The notes below the pieces were generated by a model. That model had not been told where the DNA came from and did not search any database. It worked only from the letters and a program-made list of their open reading frames with translations. Made by a program: the position numbers and the translations under genes. Below are positions 17,378-25,387 of a stretch of DNA of 64,000 nt, in pieces; position 1 is the stretch's first letter; every line of letters begins with the position of its first letter. The stretch is from Mesonia algae (GTDB lineage: Bacteria; Bacteroidota; Bacteroidia; Flavobacteriales; Flavobacteriaceae): the NCBI RefSeq assembly GCF_003253545.1, contig NZ_QKYV01000004.1, positions 1-64,000 of the forward strand. The letters run 5' to 3'.

Positions 17378-18778
17378 ATGAAAAGTGATGCTTATTTAGT
17401 TTCAAAATACAATGTTCCAGGTCCGAGATATACAAGCTACCCCACGGTACCTTATTGGGATGAGGACAGTTTTTCGGTTACGAGATGGAAAGAGAGTTTG
17501 ATACGGGGATTAGGCTTTCGCGGAACCTGTGCTGAACGCAGTCAATTAAGCGAAAAACGACCAAGTATCAGTTTATACATTCACTTGCCATTCTGCGAGA
17601 GTATGTGTACGTTTTGCGGCTGCACCAAGCGCATTACAAAAAATCATTTGGTCGAGAAACCCTATATTCAAGCTTTACTAAAAGAATTGGGAATGTATGC
17701 CGAAATCATTGGCCATCGACCATTAATACAGCAACTTCATTTGGGAGGAGGAACACCCACGTTCTTTTCTGCTGACAATCTGGAAGACTTATTAATTGGT
17801 ATCTTTGACATTGCCGATATGGCTGATTCAGTTGAATTTAGTTTTGAGGGTCACCCTAACAATACAACACAGGAACATCTTAAAATGTTCAGCCGTAATG
17901 GATTTAAAAGAGTTTGTTATGGAGTGCAGGATTATAACGAGACGGTACAAAAGGCGATACATCGTATTCAGCCTTTTGAAAATGTACAACGTGCCACAAT
18001 AGATGCGCGTGCAATGGGGTTTACATCCGTAGGACACGATATTATTTTTGGACTTCCGTTTCAAACTCAAGAGGACGTCATCAATACCATTAACAAGACC
18101 ATAGAATTGATGCCAGACCGCATCGCATTTTACAGCTATGCGCACGTACCGTGGATAAAAGGAAACGGTCAGCGTGGTTATAGCAAAGAACATTTACCCT
18201 CACCAAAACAAAAACGAATGCAATATGAGATAGGTAAGAAAAAGTTATTGCAGGCAGGCTATGTAGAAATAGGAATGGACCATTTTGCACTTAAAACCGA
18301 TGCGCTCTACAAGGCACAACAAACAGGTAACATTCACCGTAATTTTATGGGTTATACTTCCTCAAAAACGGATGTTATGATTGGTTTGGGTGTTTCTGCT
18401 ATAAGCGACAGTTGGCATGGCTTTGCACAGAATGTAAAGACCTTAAAAGAGTATTATGAGCTATTGCGTAATAGTGAATTACCCGTAGTGCGTGGTCATA
18501 TATTGACAGAAGAAGACCTCACTATTCGTCGACATATTCTGAACCTTATGTGTAATTTTGAAACCTCGTGGGAGAATAATAACCAATTTTTTCAAGAACT
18601 ACCCAATGTTTTGGTACAGATTAAAGAGCTCGAACGTGATGGCTTAATTAGCATTGAATCCCAGAAACTTTTGATCACAAATAAGGGGAAGGCCTATGTA
18701 AGAAATGTATGTATGCCTTTTGATTTGCGCTTAAAGCGAAAGAAACCCGAAACTCAGCTATTTTCAATGACGGTGTAA
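17378..18778 (+). CDS. hemN: Oxygen-independent coproporphyrinogen III oxidase HemN
   Basis: 466 aa, the usual size of true HemN. Radical-SAM enzyme that decarboxylates coproporphyrinogen III to protoporphyrinogen IX without oxygen. The N-terminus KYNVPGPRYTSYPTVPYW is diagnostic for HemN. The cluster motif HLPFCESMCTFCGCTK (CxxxCxxC plus the next Cys) is near residues 64-79, followed by LHLGGGTPTFF and FSFEGHPNNTT. The C-terminal HemN domain (HILNLMCNFETSW) is present. Own upstream region of 232 nt with an FNR-type palindrome, so probably induced when oxygen is low. Confidence 0.96.
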   Translation: MKSDAYLVSKYNVPGPRYTSYPTVPYWDEDSFSVTRWKESLIRGLGFRGTCAERSQLSEKRPSISLYIHLPFCESMCTFCGCTKRITKNHLVEKPYIQALLKELGMYAEIIGHRPLIQQLHLGGGTPTFFSADNLEDLLIGIFDIADMADSVEFSFEGHPNNTTQEHLKMFSRNGFKRVCYGVQDYNETVQKAIHRIQPFENVQRATIDARAMGFTSVGHDIIFGLPFQTQEDVINTINKTIELMPDRIAFYSYAHVPWIKGNGQRGYSKEHLPSPKQKRMQYEIGKKKLLQAGYVEIGMDHFALKTDALYKAQQTGNIHRNFMGYTSSKTDVMIGLGVSAISDSWHGFAQNVKTLKEYYELLRNSELPVVRGHILTEEDLTIRRHILNLMCNFETSWENNNQFFQELPNVLVQIKELERDGLISIESQKLLITNKGKAYVRNVCMPFDLRLKRKKPETQLFSMTV

Positions 18779-18943
18779 GGATCTTTTAATGATATTATAA
18801 AGAAGTGGAATCGAGAAATCTTGCAATTCAAAATTCAACTCTCTTGTCATTTCGAAGAAGGCACGACTGAGAAATCTTATTATTACTTCGTTTTATTTTA
18901 TAAGCATGGATCAAATAATGCATTGCTTTTTATTTATATCCTT

Positions 18944-18970
18944 TACTTTTTCCCATCGCCGGAAAAAGTA
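18944..18970. repeat. Short hairpin with conserved CATYGCC loop
   Basis: TACTTTTTCC, loop CATCGCC, GGAAAAAGTA: 10 perfect pairs. Compared with 12564-12590, several stem pairs are exchanged while the loop is kept. Confidence 0.7.
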
Positions 18971-19002
18971 ACAAACCCGCCCGACCGGTACGGGCAGGAA
19001 AG

Positions 19003-19150
19003 TCTAGGCTTACGAAACTATTCTTAAATTTATCAACCGAGGTCTAAATTTTAGGAACTCCCTGCGGTCAAACAGCCTAAAATTTTACGACCATCGATTT
19101 TCAAACCTGCCAGACGAGCAGGCTGGTTTTACAGAATATCTTCGATATGC
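19003..19150 (+). repeat. Type A structured element, variant 1, with palindromic insert
   Basis: Like the 10751 copy, but 21 nt (19106-19126, CCTGCC...GGCTGG) sit between AAA and TTT of the 3' outer strand. The uninterrupted site is seen at 10851-10856. Confidence 0.8.
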
Positions 19151-19749
19151 CACATAGACTATACTTGAAAATTTAGATTTAAATCTAACATCCAAGGGAG
19201 TTCAATTCGACTCTCAACAATTGCTGTCATGCTGAACTTACAAGAACGTCATGCTGAGCCTGACTCAGCATCTCATTTTATATTGACCCTACTCATCCTT
19301 GTCATTTCGAAGAAGGCACGACTGAGAAATCTCTTTAAAAAGGAGTTGGGTTTCTTATTCATAGCTTTTTCTTCAAAAAAAGCATTTTCACGAATCGATT
19401 GTGAGGAGTGTACTAAGTTTTATCGGTCATATTCAAAGTTAAGTCTCATATCTACTCTTTTACCTCTATTCTTTTACGTATTTACCCACAATACATAATT
19501 AAGTCCTAACTCAATTATAAATCTTCCCAACCCTCTTAAAATTCTGGGATTTTTCAGCTTAACCCACTAAGATTAAAACATTAAACAATGAGTGCTGATT
19601 TATTATTGAAACATATCAAAACGAAGCTTTTTATTCTCACTTTAGAATACCAACTGTTTATTAAGGTTGTATTTAGATTGAATGCATACAAATTATAGAA
19701 GAACACATGAGGGTTTTATAAGTACACTCAAATTGAAAAATTTATTGTG

Positions 19750-19765
19750 TTACGGGAAGCCGTAA
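19750..19765. promoter_or_regulatory. Palindromic operator TTACGG-N4-CCGTAA, site 2
   Basis: TTACGG-GAAG-CCGTAA, 54 nt before the ATG of the first gene of the chaperone-kinase operon. Confidence 0.7.
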
Positions 19766-19819
19766 TGAAAGTAGTTGAATCAAAAGTATTTTTAAGGAAT
19801 TGAAACCATCTAAAAAAAT

Positions 19820-21322
19820 ATGGAGTTAATAAATAATAATCCTTATCGAATTGCAGGAATTTTATCTAATGCGACAGCAAGAGAGTTACAGAAGCAAAAA
19901 GCTAAGATAAAAGCCTATGTAAAAGTGGGTAAAGAAATTAAATCTGATTATGATTTTCAAATTCTTGAAAGTATAAACAGAACGGAAGATTCCATTGATA
20001 AAGCATTTTCAACTATTGAACAAAACCAAGATAAGGTAAACTTCGCTCTGTTTTGGTTTTTAAATGAAAACCCTTTTGACAGTACGGCAATTGAATACTT
20101 AAAAAATGGAGATGCAGAAAAAGCGGTTGAGATTTGGGAAAAGATAACCAACAACAAAGAAGTAAACGTTAAAAATTTCTCTTCATTCAATAATTTAGGA
20201 ACATACAAAATTTTAAGCAGTAATACATTCGATATTAAATTAGGGATAGAAGCCAAAATAAAACTAATTGAGTCGGAATATTTTGAAAATTTTGTTCATT
20301 CTGTGGCAGACGAAACTTTTACAATTAACCCACAAAAACAATCTGAAAAATTAATTGATGGATTGCTTAGACAGTTTAAAAACCAGTATTCAAGTTCAGA
20401 AACTTTACAATTGTTCAGCGGTTGTAATGGAACAACTCAAAAATACCTTTCTAAAAAATTTACAGAAGAACCCTTACACAAAATCGAAAACCAAATTGAG
20501 AGTTGCAAAAAAAGCCGAAAAGCTAACAAAGCTAATGCTTATGAGTTTGGGTTAAAACTCTACTCCAATACGAAAGACGATTTAACACTTCTCAAATCAT
20601 TACTCGGTACTAGCGACTTAACATACAAGACAGTTGCAGACCAATTAGCTAATGAAATCCTGCAATGTGGAATAGATTATTTTAATGAAAGTCTTCAAAT
20701 TGATTCTAATGAAAACTATCTTGAATCATCTCAGAAACTAACAAAATTAGCTGATTCGATTGCTGTCGGAAAACTAACGAAAGATAGAGCAAAAGATAGT
20801 CTAGCAACTCTTGCAGATATGAAAGACCAAGAGGTTAATCAAGCAATTGATTTGCTAAAATCTATAAAAGATGCGTACAAAAATAATGAAAGGCAAATAT
20901 TACTACAAGTAAAAGAACAACAAGCCTCTATGGGGTATGGTCAATCTATAAACTGGTCTAAAGTTACTGAGCTGATAAGAAATTCTATTGATTGGGATAA
21001 AGCAATAGAACTCCTTCAAAACACCATACCGAGAGATAATATTAGAAAAATTAAGAATGTTCAAAATGCCTCTAAAGTAAATGAGTATAAGGAGTTAGTT
21101 GACTTTATATTAGATAAACTCAGTTATTCTCGTAAAAGCAGTATTGAATACCTGCAATACTGGAAAACAACAAACAAAACAAGTAGCTCGACCACGAGGG
21201 AAACAACTTCCTCAAGAACATTAGCTTCCACCCATTATTCGAATGATGAAGGTATTCCTAGTTGGTTAAAATGGGTTGGCGGTATTATATTATTTATCAT
21301 TTTAATCAAAGCCTGTAATTAA
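19820..21322 (+). CDS. J-like membrane-anchored protein, first gene of the chaperone-kinase operon
   Basis: 500 aa. The N-terminus NNNPYRIAGILSNATARELQ followed by KQKAKIKAYVKVGKE resembles helices I-II of a J domain (NPYxxLGLxxxATxxEL), but no HPD tripeptide follows; instead the chain runs SDYDFQILESINRTEDSIDKA and FALFWFLNENPF. A long helical middle part follows, then a Thr/Ser-rich linker (~455-475) and one C-terminal transmembrane helix, WLKWVGGIILFIILIKACN. This predicts a tail-anchored protein with its bulk in the cytoplasm. It is 7 nt upstream of the next gene and 1 kb upstream of an Hsp70, which supports a co-chaperone role; that is inference. Confidence 0.8.
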   Translation: MELINNNPYRIAGILSNATARELQKQKAKIKAYVKVGKEIKSDYDFQILESINRTEDSIDKAFSTIEQNQDKVNFALFWFLNENPFDSTAIEYLKNGDAEKAVEIWEKITNNKEVNVKNFSSFNNLGTYKILSSNTFDIKLGIEAKIKLIESEYFENFVHSVADETFTINPQKQSEKLIDGLLRQFKNQYSSSETLQLFSGCNGTTQKYLSKKFTEEPLHKIENQIESCKKSRKANKANAYEFGLKLYSNTKDDLTLLKSLLGTSDLTYKTVADQLANEILQCGIDYFNESLQIDSNENYLESSQKLTKLADSIAVGKLTKDRAKDSLATLADMKDQEVNQAIDLLKSIKDAYKNNERQILLQVKEQQASMGYGQSINWSKVTELIRNSIDWDKAIELLQNTIPRDNIRKIKNVQNASKVNEYKELVDFILDKLSYSRKSSIEYLQYWKTTNKTSSSTTRETTSSRTLASTHYSNDEGIPSWLKWVGGIILFIILIKACN

Positions 21323-21329
21323 AAAAAAT

Positions 21330-22289
21330 ATGAAGAAATTTATACTCATAACACTCTTTTTTGGAGCATCAAATCTTTTTGCACAACAGCAACAAGATTC
21401 ACTTTTGGTAAAAGAAATACCAACAATAAAGAATAATGTATTTATACAAAGGCAAGAAATAGATGATTTGACTAAAAGATTAAAAAGTCAAGAAATTATA
21501 AATGGTAAACACAACCGATCTATTAATTCGCTTCAAAATGAAAATCAAGATTTAAAAGCACTCAATGATAGTCTGTCTCAACTTATCACGCTTAATCACC
21601 AGAATATAACTTCAAATAGTAAAAATATTATAACTAATTCAACAGAATTAGGAACTAAAATTAAACAAACTGGAGAAAACGCAAATTCTAAAATTACTGA
21701 ATTGGATAGCAGTTTAGACAAAAACCGTTTGTATTGGATCATTGCCACTTTGGTAACTCTTTTATTAGGTGGTTTGGTGTATTGGTTATTGGGCAAACGT
21801 ATCAAATCAAGTAAGATTGATGTGGAAACTCAAATCAGAAATACCAAAGCTTCATTAGAAGAAGAAAGTGTGAAATTGGATAACAAATTAGTTGAAGTTT
21901 TAGAAACACAACTAAAACTTAAACAAGAAGAAACCAAAGTACAGCCCACAACAGCAAATGAAAAAGCAGACCATTTTCTAGCGTTAAAAGTGGCAGATGA
22001 AATTATAAGAATACAAAAGAATTTAAGCAGAATGGATGAAAGCACAAAAGGTTTAAAACAGTTAAACTCTTCTGTTAAACGTATTCAAGACAACTTTGCT
22101 TCAAACGGTTACGAATTAGTTGAAATGCTAGGTAGAGAATATAATGAAGGAATGAAAGCAACAGTAAACTTTGTTCAAGATGAAGATTTTGAAGAAGGAA
22201 AAAGGTTAATAACCAGAATAATAAAACCGCAAGTGAATTATAGGGGAACTATGATTCAAACAGCACAAATTGAAGTTACAGAAGCATAA
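21330..22289 (+). CDS. Coiled-coil membrane protein of the chaperone-kinase operon
   Basis: 319 aa. Signal peptide or N-terminal anchor KKFILITLFFGASNLFAQQ, then a periplasmic-like coiled coil (~35-130: NNVFIQRQEIDDLTKRLKSQ and repeated Asn/Ser/Leu heptads). A transmembrane helix is at ~135-154 (LYWIIATLVTLLLGGLVYWLL), and a second, charged coiled-coil region is cytoplasmic (~165-319). No family recognised. The topology would let it connect the periplasm with the cytoplasmic Hsp70 encoded 13 nt downstream. Confidence 0.8.
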   Translation: MKKFILITLFFGASNLFAQQQQDSLLVKEIPTIKNNVFIQRQEIDDLTKRLKSQEIINGKHNRSINSLQNENQDLKALNDSLSQLITLNHQNITSNSKNIITNSTELGTKIKQTGENANSKITELDSSLDKNRLYWIIATLVTLLLGGLVYWLLGKRIKSSKIDVETQIRNTKASLEEESVKLDNKLVEVLETQLKLKQEETKVQPTTANEKADHFLALKVADEIIRIQKNLSRMDESTKGLKQLNSSVKRIQDNFASNGYELVEMLGREYNEGMKATVNFVQDEDFEEGKRLITRIIKPQVNYRGTMIQTAQIEVTEA

Positions 22290-22302
22290 AACATTGAAAA
22301 TG

Positions 22303-24828
22303 GCAAGAACAAAAATTGATTACGGAATTGACTTAGGAACAACTAATTCCGCTATTTCTAGAATGGAAAATGGAGAACCAACCATAAAAAAAACAGACAC
22401 TTTAAAAGACACAATGCCTTCGTGTGTTTATATAAATAAGAAAAAAGCAATACAAGTTGGAGATAGTGCTTATAATGCTCTAAAACGTGATAGATTAAAA
22501 TCAATGAAAAATTGGAATTCTGAAAATTCTAATGCTTTCATTGAATTTAAAAGAACAATGGGAAGTGATAAATCCTATTCAAGCTCTAATCTAGATAAGG
22601 AATTAAGTTCTAAAGAATTATCGGCAGAGGTATTGAAAACATTAAAGTCTTTTGTTAAAGATGAAAACGTCAATTCAATTGTTATAACAGTTCCAGCAGC
22701 TTTTAAAAACAATCAGAAAGAATCAACAAGAGAAGCAGCAAAACTAGCAGGATTTGACCATATAGAATTATTACAAGAGCCTGTTGCCGCATCTATGGCT
22801 TATGGTTTATTTGAGAGTTCAAAAGATAAAAAAGATGGTTTTTGGCTTGTATTTGATTTTGGTGGAGGAACTTTTGATGCAGCACTTTTAAAAGTTGAAG
22901 AAGGAATAATGAAAGTGATTGATACCGAAGGCGATAACTATCTTGGTGGTAAAAACTTAGATTTCGCAATTGTAGATGAAATCATATTGCCATATATAGA
23001 AGAAAATTTTGTTATTGATTCCATTTTAGCTGACGATGCAAAAAAACAGTCACTTCGAAATTCAATGAAATTTTATGCGGAAGAAACCAAAATAAAACTA
23101 TCGTTCAATGATACACATAATATACTTTCAGATTTAGGAGATATTCCTGGAGAAGATGATGAAGGAGAAGAATTTGAATTAGATATTACTGTTACACAAA
23201 CTGACATATCAAATGCGCTATCGCCTGTTTTTCAAAAAGCTATTGACGTTAGCAACAATCTTTTAGAAAGAAATAATTTAAAAGGATCATGTTTAGATTC
23301 TTTAATACTTGTTGGTGGACCGACATTTTCTCCTGTATTGCGCAAAATGTTAGAAGCACAAATTTGTAAACCTGATACAAGTGCAGACCCAATGACTGTA
23401 GTTTCAAAAGGTGCAGCTTTGTATGCTTCAACGGTTAATATTTCAGATGAAGTAAGAGAACAAACAAGAGATAAAACTAAAATTCAGTTAGAAATAGCAA
23501 ACGAATCTTCAACTGTAGAAACGGAAGAATTTGTACCAATTAAAATTTTAGCCGACAAAACAGAAGGCGAAATTCCTGAAAAAGTATTTGCTGAAGTTAC
23601 AAGAGGAGATAAAGCTTGGTCTAGTGGGAAAATTGAAATAAATACTATTGGCGAAATTGTGGAAATTCAATTGAACGAAGGCAAAACAAATATTTTTGAT
23701 GTTGTTTTATATAACGACAAAGGAGATATTTTAGAAAGTGAACCCTCAAGTTTTAGTGTCATTCAAGGTTCAAAAATTGGTAGTGCCACTTTGCCGTATA
23801 ATGTTGGAATAGAATTAAAAGACAGAACCACAGGAAAAGTGCGTTTCAAAACTATCAAAGGTTTGGAAAAAAATCAATCAATTCCTGCAATTGGAACAAA
23901 GAATGGATTGAAAACTCAAAAACAAATTCGACCAGGAATGGATTCCGATTTCATTAAAATACCAGTTTATGAAGGAGAACACGCTTCAGAAGGTACAAGA
24001 GCTATTTATAATGAACACGTTAACACTATAAAAATTACTGGTCTTGAATTACCTTCTTTATTACCTGAAAACAGTGATGTAGACTTAACTGTAAACATTG
24101 ATAGGTCAGAAAAAATAACTGTTACCGCCTATTTCCCTTATTTGGATTTTACCCACGAAACGGAAGTTGAAAGTACAACAAAAGCCACAGATGCAAATTC
24201 GTTAGAAAATGAAATTCGAAAAGCAAAAGGAAGTTTAATAGAGTTAAAGGAAGAAGGGAATTCTGATACTATGAAACTTCAAAAAATTGAAAGTGAATTA
24301 CAGGGGATTGAAAAATTGTTTGATGCAGATAAGGAAGGAAATAAAGACCAAGTTTTGAATGAATTAAGAAAGTCGTTAAAAACAATTGATGAACTCAACG
24401 ACACCACAGAATGGCCAAAATTGGAAGAAACTTTAAAGGAAGAATTTTATAAATTAGAAAAAGCCAATACTGATTTAGGTAATGAAAAGACTACACAAGT
24501 AGTAAATCAATTTCGTTCCCAGTTAGATCAAGTTATCCCTTCCCAAGATGTCAAAATTGGAACTGCACTTTTAGAAGAAATGGATATGTTCTTTTTTAAG
24601 CTAACTGAAATATATCAATTTATGGGAATGATTAAAAACTTCAATAATAATTTTGGTAGTTACTCTTGGAATAACCCTACTAAAGCAAGGCAATTGGTTA
24701 ATTCAGGAATGGATAAAATAGCAAACAACCCAGATAAAGAAGAATTAAGACAAATTCTAATTTCACTTTACGATATGTTACCAAATAATGAAAGACCAAG
24801 TGGAGATGATTCAGTATTAGTCGGCTAA
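22303..24828 (+). CDS. Hsp70 (DnaK-like) chaperone with extended C-terminus
   Basis: 841 aa from the ATG at 22303, which is followed by ARTKIDYGIDLGTTNSA. A start at 22270 is possible but overlaps the upstream gene and adds residues not seen in Hsp70s. Actin-like ATPase motifs are complete: phosphate 1 YGIDLGTTNSA, then LLQEPVAASMAYG, phosphate 2 FDFGGGTFDAA and adenosine LILVGGPTFSPVLRKML. A substrate-binding-like region follows, but the usual DnaK linker DVLLLDV is absent. The protein is about 200 residues longer than DnaK, with a charged helical tail (~620-840). Clearly a divergent paralogue, not the housekeeping DnaK, and encoded without dnaJ or grpE. Confidence 0.9.
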   Translation, partial: ARTKIDYGIDLGTTNSAISRMENGEPTIKKTDTLKDTMPSCVYINKKKAIQVGDSAYNALKRDRLKSMKNWNSENSNAFIEFKRTMGSDKSYSSSNLDKELSSKELSAEVLKTLKSFVKDENVNSIVITVPAAFKNNQKESTREAAKLAGFDHIELLQEPVAASMAYGLFESSKDKKDGFWLVFDFGGGTFDAALLKVEEGIMKVIDTEGDNYLGGKNLDFAIVDEIILPYIEENFVIDSILADDAKKQSLRNSMKFYAEETKIKLSFNDTHNILSDLGDIPGEDDEGEEFELDITVTQTDISNALSPVFQKAIDVSNNLLERNNLKGSCLDSLILVGGPTFSPVLRKMLEAQICKPDTSADPMTVVSKGAALYASTVNISDEVREQTRDKTKIQLEIANESSTVETEEFVPIKILADKTEGEIPEKVFAEVTRGDKAWSSGKIEINTIGEIVEIQLNEGKTNIFDVVLYNDKGDILESEPSSFSVIQGSKIGSATLPYNVGIELKDRTTGKVRFKTIKGLEKNQSIPAIGTKNGLKTQKQIRPGMDSDFIKIPVYEGEHASEGTRAIYNEHVNTIKITGLELPSLLPENSDVDLTVNIDRSEKITVTAYFPYLDFTHETEVESTTKATDANSLENEIRKAKGSLIELKEEGNSDTMKLQKIESELQGIEKLFDADKEGNKDQVLNELRKSLKTIDELNDTTEWPKLEETLKEEFYKLEKANTDLGNEKTTQVVNQFRSQLDQVIPSQDVKIGTALLEEMDMFFFKLTEIYQFMGMIKNFNNNFGSYSWNNPTKARQLVNSGMDKIANNPDKEELRQILISLYDMLPNNERPSGDDSVLVG

Positions 24829-24841
24829 AAATTAAAAAAAA

Positions 24842-25387
24842 ATGTATAAATATATATTAACGTTGGTTTTATTTTTAAATTTAATTACAGTTTCAAATGC
24901 TCAAAGCTATTTGGGGTATGTAACTAAACAAGTAAACTTTAGAACTGAGTCAAATACTACTTGCAAGGTTATTTCTTCTTTACCAAGGGGAGCAGCCTTA
25001 TTTGTTATCTCTAAAGATAAAATCAATGGTTTTTATCAAGTTTTAGATATTGACACTAACAAAGAAGGTTTTGTTCATTCGAGTTTTGTTCAACTCGATA
25101 GAATATTGCCAAAAAATAAAGATGGAATCTTTACACCAGTAGGGAAAACTAGTTCAGAAAAACCAGTCATTAAAATTTTTAATAATACAGTTAAAACTTT
25201 AACCTTAAAGTTAAACGATAAATTATATTCTTTTTCTCCAAAAGAGAGAAAGACTTTAACACTATCTTCTGGTTCATATTCTTACAGAGCTTCTGCACCT
25301 GGAGTGTTACCTGACTATGGTACCGAGTTGATGAAAAATAGCTTTGAATATGAATGGAGTTTCTATATTTCAACAACTAGAAATTAG
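24842..25387 (+). CDS. Secreted SH3-domain protein
   Basis: 181 aa. Signal peptide ending NLITVSNAQ, then a bacterial SH3 domain at ~25-80 (VNFRTESNTTCKVISSLPRGAALFVI is the typical start). The C-terminal ~70 residues form a second small beta domain (IKIFNNTVKTLTLKLNDKLYSF, YRASAPGVLPDYG). This second domain resembles the C-terminal part of the lipoprotein encoded at 31359-32045. The stop codon TAG overlaps the ATG of the kinase-AAA gene by one base, so the two are translationally linked. Confidence 0.8.
   Translation: MYKYILTLVLFLNLITVSNAQSYLGYVTKQVNFRTESNTTCKVISSLPRGAALFVISKDKINGFYQVLDIDTNKEGFVHSSFVQLDRILPKNKDGIFTPVGKTSSEKPVIKIFNNTVKTLTLKLNDKLYSFSPKERKTLTLSSGSYSYRASAPGVLPDYGTELMKNSFEYEWSFYISTTRN

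Larger units (their letters stand above)
18779..19560. repeat. Repeat region III
   Basis: Gene-free. TCATTTCGA...GAGAAATC unit (18843), CATCGCC-loop hairpin (18944-18970), GC-rich palindrome (18976-18998), type A element with an internal insert (19003-19150), an ATGCTGA hairpin (19247) and another TCATTTCGA unit (19303). 19560-19740 shows nothing recognisable. Confidence 0.85.

Noticed and set aside
17828-18290. Two minus-strand frames inside hemN
   Set aside because: Antisense shadows of a clearly coding gene.
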